Of a stretch of DNA of 64,000 nucleotides, positions 37,171-48,300 are shown piece after piece. The notes under the pieces were generated by a model that saw only the letters and a program-made list of their open reading frames with translations, was not told the origin of the DNA and made no database searches. The stretch comes from Branchiostoma floridae (Eukaryota > Chordata > Leptocardii > Amphioxiformes > Branchiostomatidae): contig NC_049994.1 in assembly GCF_000003815.2 (NCBI RefSeq), positions 3,753,195 through 3,817,194 of the forward strand, in the 5' to 3' direction. Position numbers and translations under genes: made by a program. Positions within the stretch are counted from its first letter, which is position 1. Each line of letters starts with the position of its first letter.

Positions 37171-37496
37171 CCTCGTCACATTTCTTACCCGGGGCCTGGC
37201 CGGACTGTTGGCGGAAACGAAAAATTAAAGTCTATACGAATAAAAATACACAAGGTATTCAGTTGAATCATTTTTGGTATGGTACGTGTTGTGTTCCCTT
37301 TGTGAAAATGTGACACTAAGTCCGGATCGGACAAGTTGGTGGCCCACGGCGTTTGAACCCAACTATTAACCCCCCCCCCCCATTCATTTTTAGATTCATC
37401 CTCAATATTCCTGTGCGGCATACATATACATGTATTATCCATTACTCACAGGGTCGGTGTGGGAACCACTAAAAAAATAGAGACAAATAAAAACAG

Positions 37497-37572
37497 TCTT
37501 CTGGTTCCCAGGATTCAAACCTGGGCCCGCCAGCTTTCTCACCCAACGCCGCTAACCGCTAGACCAAAAGGT
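37497..37572 (-). mobile_element. tRNA-like SINE head with A and B boxes
   Basis: The minus strand has TGGTCTAGCGGTTAG (A box) and GGTTTGAATCC (B box), with spacing close to a real tRNA. The acceptor ends (GGACCTTTTGG / CCAGAAG) pair poorly. It is best called a SINE head or tRNA pseudogene. Confidence 0.5.
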
Positions 37573-37745
37573 CCGGTCCAGTTGGACTTGTCAGTTGGTT
37601 ACTGGACTCCATCGTTACATTAGACAACCAGGTTAAAAAGCACACAAGGTAACAGTTAAACAACTCAAACAACTGGATAGATTATGGAAAAGATAAGAAT
37701 TTTCAGATTTTGAAAACGCTCTGGCTTTTCAGGTAACAACAACTA

Positions 37746-37961
37746 ACGCTGGTTCACCTTTATCCGGGGTAACCTATATTCGTTGTCTGTAAGAAAAAAA
37801 CGTATTTAGGGGTATTAAGTCGATGGACGGTGGTTTTAAATCAGAACATTTTGAAGATATTGCAAATTTGAAACCACAGTCCGCAGACTTAATACTCCTA
37901 AATGTGCTGTTTTTAAAGACAATGGATAAAGGTCACCCCATGGATAAAGGTGAACGAGCGT
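37746..37961. mobile_element. Palindromic MITE, full copy
   Basis: The ends ACGCTGGTTCACCTTTATCC and its near complement (GGATAAAGGTGAACGAGCGT) enclose a long imperfect palindrome containing GTAACCTATAT and TTAAGTCGATGGACGG. Family members are at 3963-4090, 54185-54410 and 54901-55115. Confidence 0.7.
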
Positions 37962-38229
37962 TACATCTTGTCAGTCACAAAACAAGATCTGTGATTCATC
38001 AGAATTTTTCCAAAAAAACTAAGCCATCTGCCTTTCTTGCATCCCGTTAAGCGACGATTATAGCTCATTTTGTAGCTATAAGTGAAGTAGTAATGAAAAA
38101 TTGAAAGAAAGAAAGAATTGTTTCTAAAAATAACGATATGTGAATGTAAACTTGGCATTGACTTGGAATGATTGTCAGCAAATGTGACTTTCTATGATTT
38201 CTACGTAAGTAATAAATTTGCTCACCACA

Positions 38230-41113
38230 TTAGCCGCGAGACCAGTTTATACCAGCTTCGTGCATGGCCTCATACTCCTCACAGTTGAGTGGTCCCCGCA
38301 TGCCTGTCTGTTGGTACAGCTCCCCGGTCTCTGTGTTGACGCAGTAGCACATCCTGTCTGGGTCGCACTGCTCCTTCCGGAAAGATCCATCCGCCTCGCA
38401 CTCTTTGATGAAACCTCCGGGCAACATCGTAGGATTCAGGGAGAACTTTTGTTTCTGACAAGGGGTGGCCCTGACTGCAAAAAATAGAAATAATGTTTTT
38501 TTAACAACGAGTGCATAAATAAATCACGTTCACAAAGTAATGATCACAAGGAATTGAGCACCAGAGCCTTGCATTAAAAAGTCCTGTTCTTAAATGCACA
38601 TTCTAGTAAACGTCAACAACTAATGGATACTCCTTCTTTATCATCTCTAAGGTTTTTCGCAGCTTTATGTTGTTGGCTCTGGTTTCTGTGTCAATTAAAG
38701 GTTCTAGAATTTTAGGTGCTAAATCTGGCTGATTAATTTGCACATTTCGGATTATTGTTATCATTCACGGGAAACAGATTCCGCATGTAGAAGTGCCTCA
38801 AAAACAAACGCCTACCTGAATATGTTGAAGAAACAATGTGTAATAGCTCGCCACGTTTAACTTCTTGCAATTACTGTTACAACTTCTTTTTTTCTGCCGC
38901 GTTATTCTGCATCAACATTTAAAATTTCCATGTAGCAAACTGTTACATAAAGTATAGAATACGCTTACTGCCACGTGACCTTTACGAACTTTGGCTTTGA
39001 CTCCCAGGCCACGTGATGGCTCTTTTCTGAGTCAATGAAAAATGGCGGAGGTCTTTTGAAAATCTTCTCACAAAGAAACTTGTACAGTCGTGTATATCAA
39101 TCTTAAATCTCTACGGTTGACAGAAAAATCTAACCTTAAGGTTCCTCTTGCATAACCTCGCATTTGTCAAAGTTGATGTGTCAAACAATAACAACCCAGA
39201 TGACGACGCCATGACAATACTTTTTTTTTAAATATCACTTGTTTCTATAGTGCTACGATCTCACCTTGGCCTGTCTCTGCACCAACCATAGCCTCGTATT
39301 CGTCACAGTTGATGTGTCACACAGTCTCTCTCAGTCTGTCACACAGTATGAGCCCAGAAAACATCGCAATGGCAAATATCTTTAATAGAACACTTGTTTC
39401 TCCAGGATTAGGATCTCACCTGGGCCTGTCTCTGCGTCCACCATAGCCTCGTACTCGTCACAGTCGATGCGCCCCTGCATGCCGGTCTGTCCGTACAGCT
39501 CCCCGGTCTCTGTGTTGACGCAGTAGCACATCCCGTCTGGGTCGCACTGCTCCTTCCGGAAAGATCCATCCGCCTCGCACTCTTTGATGAAACCTCCGGG
39601 CAGCATCGCAGGGTTGTCGGCGTACATTTGCTTCTTACATGGAGTTGCTGAAATTTGACGAAGAAAAATGGAAATTTAAGGAAAACTTAACAAGTTTAGT
39701 GGCTTTAGGGTTATTCTTCCAGGAGTTAAGCGACATAAAATTTGGCGCAGGCCCCCAAACCTCCCGCTCCCCTGCCTGAATACGGTTAGCGCAAAACGTA
39801 GTCCTCTGAAATATTTTGCATAAAATTATGATAAAGAAATTGAATTATCAACACGTTATTAGACATGTTAAAGTATTTCTTCTATGTATACTTTGAGGAA
39901 GCAACGCATGTACAATGGTCACTGATAAAAATTTGAAACGGGAACTTATTGAACAAAGCATTTTGGGGGTCCGTTTTTAAGGGTAGCGATGGAAAAACTT
40001 ACGGTGCCATAAGATAGTATCAAAGCTGGTCAAGGAGTATAGTCGGATAAGGGAGTCAGACGGGCACCGGAGCATTCGCACTCCTAGGCCGGCTTCACTC
40101 CTCTGACATCTTTTGATAATATCTTATGCTACCGTAGGATCTGCTTGGAGATTAGGAATATCGTAGATTTTTTCTAATGAGAACAGTATAGTTGGATCTC
40201 AAATAAAAATCTCACCATCTCTCAGTATGTGAAAGTTGTCGCAGTTCCGCGGCTGTCCCCGTGTCCTGGTCTCGGTGAAGATCACGCCAGTCTCGGGGTG
40301 TGCGCAGTAGCAGAACCGCCTGGATCCCCCGCACTGTACGGTACTGTAGGACCCGTCCGCTTCACACTGTTTCACGAAGGCCTTGTTCGGGAGGACTCCA
40401 TGTGCCGAACCGTCTGCACGCTCCTTCTCACAGCGACTCATCGGACCTTCATATAAAACCAAAAAATTGTACCAATTGAGATTGCCTCGGTTGCTAGCTA
40501 ACTAGGTAATTCTGTTACTTAACTGTTACTATAGACAGTTAGGCCCGAAAAAAATACAGAAAAAGCAGAAAAGTATAAAATTTGCAAAAAAAAGATCATC
40601 ATTATCAAAGCAGCAATGGATTATCTCACATTGTCTTCTACATGTACAACAGGTTAATTCGTTTAGAACCCTGTAGTGCCTGGCGACAAATACCTGTAGG
40701 ATAGCAAATTTCCTTGCTGTTTTAGTGTAAGGTATTTTTTACAGGGAGAGGTTGCTAGCCCTTCCCCTTTAACGTTATCAAGACTTATCCGTGAACACAG
40801 GATCCCCATTTTAAGTCTATTCCGAAAGATCATTGCAGCCCCAACCGAGATGCCCTAACCAGAATGACACTTAGATCTCCCAGGTATTAATCAATTGGAA
40901 CTAAGAAGCTCAACACTGAGGCGGCTATACCAGTTGATTTACAGGTACAGATCTAGAGACGCACTAAAAACGGGTACTAGTACAAGTCTATTAAAAATTA
41001 TCAAAAGAAAACACATTCTTACGTCCGGAGGGCTGGCTAGGCCAGCAGCCTTCCACAACAAGTTGTGGCACCACCAAGACGAACAGGAGAACGAAAACAC
41101 GGTGCACTGCCAT
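38230..41113 (-). CDS. Secreted protein with three thyroglobulin type-1 domains
   Basis: Four coding exons: 41113-41023, 40446-40216, 39647-39420 and 38474-38230, with phase-1 introns throughout, give 264 aa. The start MAVHRVFVLLFVLVVPQLVV is a clear signal peptide and is preferred over the in-frame ATG 23 codons upstream. Each remaining exon is one Tg1 domain with the QC...CYC...C core: CYCAHPETG, CYCVNTETGELYGQTG, CYCVNTETGELYQQTG. The last two share the block GGFIKECEADGSFRKEQCDP and so arose by recent exon duplication. Tg1 proteins can inhibit cathepsin-type proteases or bind matrix partners; the partner is unknown. The frame ends in TAA at 38230-38232, four bases before a strong donor (GTGAGC), so the ending could instead use a weaker donor at 38253 (258 aa). 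A paralog lies at 0.1-9.8 kb. Confidence 0.85.
39150..39330 (-). pseudogene. Two decayed copies of the Tg1 exon 3' end
   Basis: 39257-39318 repeats the end of the 39647-39420 exon and its donor region (DEYEAMV...ETG coding sequence, altered). A shorter, more worn copy is at about 39150-39185. The flanking 'aacccagatgacgacgcc' / 'gcccagaaaacatcgc' sequence is repeated too, giving a unit of roughly 140 bp. The upstream part of the domain is absent, so neither can encode a Tg1 fold. Confidence 0.7.
39998..40143. mobile_element. Foldback element copy 1
   Basis: 'acggtgccataagatagtat' at the left and its imperfect complement ending 'gctaccgtaggatctgc' at the right. It shares 'atagtatcaaagctgg' and the interior 'gggagtcagacgggcacc' with the copy at 53780-53923. 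It lies in an intron of the three-Tg1 gene. Confidence 0.65.
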
Positions 41114-41479
41114 CTCTCCTTGGTCAAGAAACAGATCTGTTCTGGCATACACTTCGACTTCTTGTTTATAAACGTTTTCCACGAGTCATGCCTGAATAGA
41201 AGCATTCTTGTCCACTTCGCTTGGTTTCTATAGCATAAATGCCTTTATACAAACATTCTTGACTCAACAGTTCACGGTAGAAACTTTTCTTTTAAGGCTT
41301 GAGACGAATGTGCGTTTAGCGGTTGCTTCTTGACCTCTTAATGAGCCTTGAAGGCTGAGTCCTTATGTTTTATAAGACGTAAGGCTGAAATACTTATGAA
41401 ACACGTTGGTTGACGCACGCGCAGAAAATCGTACGTACCACGAATTGACCGGTCAATGTTGAATTGATTATATCACCAT

Positions 41480-41705
41480 ACTCCTCCGAATGACACTGCA
41501 CAATTTGTAATTCCAACCGCATTGAACATGAAGTCCATTTCTTAGTGAGTGTTCCATATACAGTGATATACGCAATTCTTAGTACTCTCAATGTAGACAC
41601 ACAATGTAAACAGTTAACCAAAGACACAGACAACATTGTACAACCAAAACTATTTGAGTTCGTATACACTTGTTCTAAGAAGAGGGAAGAGGCATGTAAA
41701 CATTA
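41480..41705 (+). pseudogene. Second LINE 3'-end relic
   Basis: Encodes, with frameshifts, CNSNRIEHEVHFLVS. It is about 75% alike by eye to 26680-26940, including 'caatgtagacacac' and 'tgtaaacagtta'. It lies just upstream of the three-Tg1 gene. Confidence 0.55.
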
Positions 41706-41859
41706 GTTATAGTAATAGCATATCTGCAGATGTTTTCTAATTGTTCACTTGTAACACTACTTGTAATTGTATCTATCCTTAATATTTCAAGTAAGGCTAT
41801 CGAATCACTGCATTTAGCCCATAAGGGAAAGAACATGCAAATAAAGATCATCATTATAT

Positions 41860-42010
41860 CGGGGTCGTGGGTTCAATACTTGCCATGCCCTTGTCGTTGT
41901 ACTCTTAGGAATGGTACTTTACACGGCTTTCCTTATGCCACCCAGGTGTTCAAAATGGGTACCTGACTTTGGTTGGGGAGGTAAAAGGCGGTGGGAGGGG
42001 AGTGTAGTAG
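41860..42010 (+). mobile_element. SINE fragment
   Basis: B-box-like 'cgtgggttcaatacttgcca', then 'gggtacctgacttt' and 'ggggaggtaaaaggc'. The same body recurs at 43325-43515, and a related head is at 54424-54655. Confidence 0.5.
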
Positions 42011-42141
42011 TGGGTGACAACTCACTACTCCTGTGGCCTCAAAAAGACTACGGGACTGCGTAGACCTTTTTTACCACGTCTAGATTTCGATAGAGTGATG
42101 TTGCCTACGTATACAAACACAAAGACAGGCAAACCGCAGAC

Positions 42142-42159
42142 AAGCGCGCGCACACACAC

Positions 42160-42229
<70 letters not shown>

Positions 42230-42365
42230 TCAAACACACACATAAACACACACACACATAAATACTGTGACAAAAACGCACACATGCGCGCGCACAGATA
42301 CACACTGACATGCAATGCAAATGCACACATGGACACACTAACACATGTGCACACAAGCACCTACG
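42142..42365. repeat. (CA)n microsatellite
   Basis: Interrupted CA repeats with TACA, ATACAC and CGCA variants. Confidence 0.95.
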
Positions 42366-43324
42366 TCTTGTACAAATAGACCTATAAGTCTCATTAGGAC
42401 TTTTAATGACTGTATCTCTCTATATATATGCGTTGTCTGACCCTTGCCTCTTCCTTCATGTCCTCAACGACAAAGACGCCCTGCAGGCCGATTTCAGCTT
42501 TCATGAATAAAGAAAGTTTCAAACATAAACAAACAAACGTCAGCACCCATAGTTATATTTCATTGAGTCTTTGAAATAAATGAAATAACTGCGTCATTCT
42601 ATCTTGTCAGACAAAAGGTACGAAAAAAAAATTAATGTCTACAAACTCTATTGCCCTTTTATAACCTGACAACGTGGCGTGAGTGCAATTCATAACGGTC
42701 ATTGTACAGCACAAGGCTACTGTCACTCAAGGCCAATGCTTTATCATATCATGGTACAACAGATTTCAAGAAAATCGATTTCACAAGCAGTTATGACTAT
42801 ATATTTCGATACAGGTCTCACAATGCGAAAATAGGTACATGCATAAAAATTGATTTCTTATTAAAAATAATACTGGCAGCGACATTCAACCTGATTGTCC
42901 TAGGATATTAGTGAATAGAGATTTTCTATATTGTTTAGTAAGTAGAATTTTGATGTTTATTTTGTATTTCTATGTTGCGGTTGACCGTTCGAAAGTCAAT
43001 GTACTTTTTGGCATGTCAATACAAATTCTCTTTGACATACGTAATAGATATCCAATATCGATCTCTTTTATTGGTTAAACAATGCGGGTAAATAGATGGT
43101 GTGGGTTCCGTGACTTTACTCATTAATCTTGACTATCAATCACTTCTGAACACTTGAGACTTGAAGAGGGAGACTTGTGAGGGTGGCAGAAAGTGGGCCA
43201 CACCTTGACGACAAACATAACAGACACAACCCATCACTAAGTGTGAACGTGACAGACATAGAACTTTAGTAGTCTCGCTATCAGGCTCAACGAGGTACAC
43301 TTTGATGGGGGAGGGGGGATAGTG

Positions 43325-43515
43325 TTGTCGTAACGGTAAGGCTGTGCGGCCCGCAGTTCTTGGGTTGGAATCCCTTGGAATGACACCAATGTTGTGCCTT
43401 TAGAAAATTTACTGAGGATAGCATATGCCATATGGGTACCTGACTTCAGATGGGGAGGTAAAAGGCAGTGGAAGGAGAGGGATTGGCTCCGCCTTCCAGT
43501 AAGATGGTGTGTTAC
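43325..43515 (+). mobile_element. SINE copy
   Basis: 'gtaacggtaaggctgtgcgg', B-box-like 'ttgggttggaatccc', then 'gggtacctgacttcagatgg' and 'ggaggtaaaaggcagtgg'. The body is shared with 41860-42010. Confidence 0.5.
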
Positions 43516-44227
43516 ACCAAAGTGTGGTTAAACCGGCTGTACATAAACAGATACAGAATACTCAATTGAAGAGCCCGAGTCGTAGAGCCCGAAAAGGAGG
43601 CTAACACTTCACGGAACAGTAAGAAAGAAAGCCACGCCATTCATATACTAGAGTCATGGTGAATCTGTTGACACATACACGGATTTTTAGAAGCTGTCGC
43701 AAGACAAGAAAGTTCTGCACGTCAACGTAAACTGATTCCGTCTTCAGGTAAAGTAACAATTTTGTAAGACGTTTCAGATCGATGTTTTGGTTCTGTTTCT
43801 AACTGTTACCAGCTGTTAAAGGAAAACAATTGTATTTTATTACTTGTTACCTGGTTTGTAAATGAGTGTTGCATAAATATCTTTGGAAATATTAGGATGG
43901 CGGAAAGTGAAAATATTGGACATCGGCTAAATTGTTTTGTAGTTATTGAGAATAGAAAACAATTTGAAATGGTTAACAGTATCGGTTGTTGTAATATGTT
44001 TGTAACAAATTTGAATAGTGCATTCTAATGAAAAAATAAGCCCAAGTCCCATCAATCTTTAATTAGATGCAAGACTTTTGCAAGTGAAACAACAATAATT
44101 ACGGTCCACTATTTTATGAACCTTGAATTTTTCTGTGGACGACTTTCACATCACAGTTGCAACTGTCATGAATTTTTGCCAAGAAAAAGGTTACTTAAGT
44201 TTGACGTGGTTCCTTCATAAACAGTGA

Positions 44228-44299
44228 GTTGTGTGTGTGTGTGTTTGCGCGTGCGTCTCTGTGTGTGTGTGTCTTGCTGTGTGTATGTGTTTGTGTGTA

Positions 44300-44334
<35 letters not shown>

Positions 44335-44445
44335 CCGCGCGTGCGTATCTGTGTGTGTCTGTGTATCTGTCTCTGTATATGTATGGATGTGCATGCGTGT
44401 GTGTCTTGCTGTGTGTGTGTGTGTCTGTGTGTCTGTGTGCGTGTA

Positions 44446-44494
<49 letters not shown>

Positions 44495-44606
44495 CGCGCA
44501 CGTGCGCGTGTGTGTGTATCTGCCTGTGTGTATGTGTGTCTATCTGCCTGTCCATCCGTCTGTCTACCTGTATGTCTGTATGTATGTATGTATGGATGGA
44601 TGGATG
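44228..44606. repeat. (GT)n then TGTA/TGGA microsatellite
   Basis: About 290 bp of GT variants with CGCG interruptions, followed by 'tgtatgtatgtatgtatgga' and TGGA units. All open frames across it come from the repeat. Confidence 0.95.
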
Positions 44607-45110
44607 CATCTCTTTTTTTGTCTGTGCGCCTGTATAAATTGCGATTATATTGTCATCAGGCATCGAGAAAAAAGTTTAGATATGGAATATGGGCCTCATT
44701 TCCTTGTTACTGTAGCAGAACTTCTGCTTATTGTATTTTTTTTGCTCTGGAAAAACTAGAGTTTTGACTTTATGAAAGCAGATAAGATTTTAAGAAGAGA
44801 TGACGTAGATTCGGGTCCTTAAGTTTAAATCTCCTTCAGATTGATTGTGTGCAGGTAATGTAAAAATTGACATATCATTTATTATTCATAATGACTGATA
44901 CTGACAGAGTAGAAGTGTCTTAATCTGAAAAGTAATGACGCAAGTTCTAAACAGCAAGAGATTTTTCAAATTGTTTTTTATCCATTTAGCACCATTCAAT
45001 GCCGACGGACAAACAAAAAGAAGCGCCGTTTATACTGATTAATATTTACTGATATTGATAACCGAATATTTGCGAGTGCCCATATAAGTAGTTTTTTGGA
45101 AATCGCTTTG

Positions 45111-45235
45111 TTACCCAATATACAATTATAAGAATGAATCAAAACAGATATGCAGTGACAAAATGATGTTCACGTATGATGCAACATACGCAGGATGTTG
45201 CGACATATTTCCAAAGCACCGTTTTGCGCCAGTTT
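45111..45235. repeat. Direct repeat, left copy, flanking chitin synthase exon 1
   Basis: 'ttacccaatatacaattata' through 'gcaccgttttgcgccagttt'. It is about 90% identical by eye to 45506-45630 in the same orientation. Confidence 0.85.
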
Positions 45236-45378
45236 GCGAATTTCGCAAGCCGGACGCAAAGCGGTGCATTTGGTCGCATTCCAATGAGATACTCGCTATA
45301 CTATGACGTGATAAATACAACATAAAACGAAAATGTATAATTTTAATATGTTTTATTTCAGATTTTGCAAATTTCACC

Positions 45379-48300
45379 ATGGAAACCAACAGTGACAATG
45401 AAGACATCGGTATAAATGAAAGGTATGTTTTTCTAACATTTTTCTTTTTTTTTTAATCACCTAATGTGCCAACTGCTCAACTACAATGAATGAAATCAGG
45501 AAAGTTTACCCAATATACAATTATAAGAATGGATCAAAACATATTTGCAGTGACAAAATGATGTTCACGTATGATGCAACATAGGCAAGTTGTTGTGAAA
45601 TATTTCCAAAGCACCGTTTTGCGTCAGTTTTTGTTTCAGTTGACTTATACCTTATTTGATTACTTCTAAGTTTGTATACCAGCTACACGTCACCTTGTTA
45701 TTTGATTTCTTGTTGTTTTATTTCATGTCGTTATCATTATCTCTTGACTTTGTTATTTAGCGTTTTGTAGTCCTGTATGTGTGTCTTTATTTTGTTTATG
45801 TACATGAGGAGAAGACCTCGATAAGCAGGGTCTGCTTTCCGTCTCATTCTCTTTAAAGGAATGTGAATTTTAAAAAAGTTTACTATGATAAAGTTGGGCC
45901 AAACTGACTAAATTACATGAATTAAGACCGCACTGCACCTGGCTTTCAGTTTCTTCCCTTTTCCCCAAAACATAAAATGCCCATACTGTTAATTATGCAA
46001 AAAAAATGTCGTCTTCTTCTCGTTGCAACGTCTTCCATCGATGCGATGCCCCAACGAAAAAACAAAAATTAAAAACTTTTTGCTTGGTATATCATTTCTG
46101 TGTTAACAATCATTCGTTCAACCTTCCTGACCACATAGATTTCATAATATATGCAATTTTGCTCATCTTTTTCTAAGTACGTTCGCATCAGGTATTTTTG
46201 CTCGTGAGAATGCCATCCATATAATCAAATCAGCATGGCCTAGCTCATTGAAACGAATTGCGTGGTATGATTGTCATTGTATAACATTGAGATTCAAGCT
46301 TGTCTTTTGTATGTAGCTGTATAAATCAAGGACGAACGTCAATGTATGGCATCTAATTGTCATTCCAAAAAGCGGTCGATGATAAACTGTCACGTAGTTG
46401 CAAGGCTTAATATTTTATTACCCAATATAAGCATTGTATGTATTTCTACAGTTATACGATTACAATCTGGCTTGTAATTACTTGTATTGGAGAAAAGTGC
46501 TGATCAGTACAACTTGTCTTTGTCTTGATTTTGCTTTCAAATTAGACCGTTCTTTTGTAAATCTAGCTTCCGCACACAATCTATGGATGTCGAGGCCTAT
46601 GGGTTTCTCCCCTTGAGAGCTTGCGACCATGCACCTCTAACTTGATAGAACTATTCCCTTTTTGGAGTCACCAATAGGAGCAAAGTTAAGGATTCTTTAA
46701 TACTATGAAACTATACTATGACCAATAGCAGATCAGGATCTACTGTCACTATAAAATCTAGTCACCACATCCCCAAATCCATAATAGCAGACAGTTGTCA
46801 GTCTGGCATTAATTGGTCCATGTAAGCACATATGCATATGGCATTAAGGCAACAAGATAAACTCATCAGCAATTCTCCTGACTATTAGGTCTCCTATTGG
46901 AAAAAAGGGACAGTTTGGGGCACTTTTGAACGTGCCCTAAACGTGACCCCACGGGATACCCTGCGCCCCCAGTGATACATTTGAATACGAACGGCCCCTG
47001 GTTCATTTTAAGTTGGAGTTAAATTCGGCCCGGGACCTGGTAACAAAAAGACGCCGTGACCTGCCCGTGGGGTACACCGAGGGGTGCCCTCTCCCGTATT
47101 CGGCAAGTTTGAGGCTTCGGAGGCCCGATAGGGGGTACATCCCCTGTGGGAATCGGTGCAATTGTGACCTAAGCCTTAGAGGTGTTGGCTGTCAAGCCTT
47201 TAACAGTTTAAGGCACTGACCAGTGGAAGGGCTGCTAGAAGTGTGATTTAGTCAGGATATTGTAAGTCCAACTTTGTTTCGATTTTAGTCCTGGATTAAT
47301 TCATTTGAACCCTTGCTTCTACAGCTTTGAGGAGGATTGGGACACCTTCATCACCCGTCCTGCGGACAACCCACATTCCTCCAAGAACTCCTACCTTAGA
47401 ATGGCTATTGTCGTCGCAAAAGTGTTGTCCTACGTCCTATTCTTTCACGCCGTGTTGGGCTCCGCCATCGGCAGCAAGATGGCGCTTATCATCCTCGCGT
47501 CCAACACAATGCATCACGGGAACGATACAGCTGTGCATGACGGGAACAGTACGGCACTGCTGTGTAAGAACTTGACTTGCTTGAACGTCACAATTCTCAC
47601 GACAACGGCAAGCCCCAATGTAGAAGAAACTACAAATGATTCTGGAAAAGCTGAGAGAGCAAAGTATATGCTGATGTTGATGGGAACTATTCTAGTGCCA
47701 GAAGTCATGACGGTATTGCGTAACATCATTCGGATCACGTTCAGCAAAATGAAGGGTCCCTCTTTGGGGGTTCTCTGGAAGGTAAGACAGAAAATTTTAC
47801 ACCTTAGATACGTAACGTTACTTTCGTAAGCCTTTTCTTGTGAAAGAGGGCATTGCTGACACAATCAAAATCTGTTTGTATGAAAGTTCATCTATTGGTA
47901 GAACTCATAGTATTAATAGTTGAAGCTTTATACCAACACAAATAAAGGAACTCACCATGAATTTTCGATTCGCTGCTGACGTCATCTTCCGACTTCCGGA
48001 ACGTCAGTAAAGCGAATTGTACATCTGAAGAAGGTCAACGAGTTTGACCGAAAACTTATGATGAGTTCCTTTATTTGAGTTGAAAAATCTGTTTTTGTTT
48101 GTGTGTGTTGTTTTTGTTTATGTTTGCTATGCCGCATCTTCTACTTTTTTTACGACAGGTTTGTCTCATCGAAGCTCTCTCTACATCCGGGATCTGCCTC
48201 TTTGTCCTCCGTGTTCTCCCAAGATCAAACTTCATCTTCTCCCTACTCCTGATGAACGGGGTCTGTTTCGTGCCCGCCATCTTGAAAATCCATACGACCA

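Noticed and set aside
37085-37572. tRNA genes
   Set aside because: A and B boxes are present, but the acceptor stems do not pair properly and the sequences are repeated like SINEs.
44224-44767. Long frames of 165-178 codons
   Set aside because: They are created by the GT microsatellite; composition is almost only Cys, Val, His or Thr.
47013-47219. Small gene in chitin synthase intron 1
   Set aside because: The sequence is a dispersed repeat also present near 61.4 kb, where the frame is not kept.
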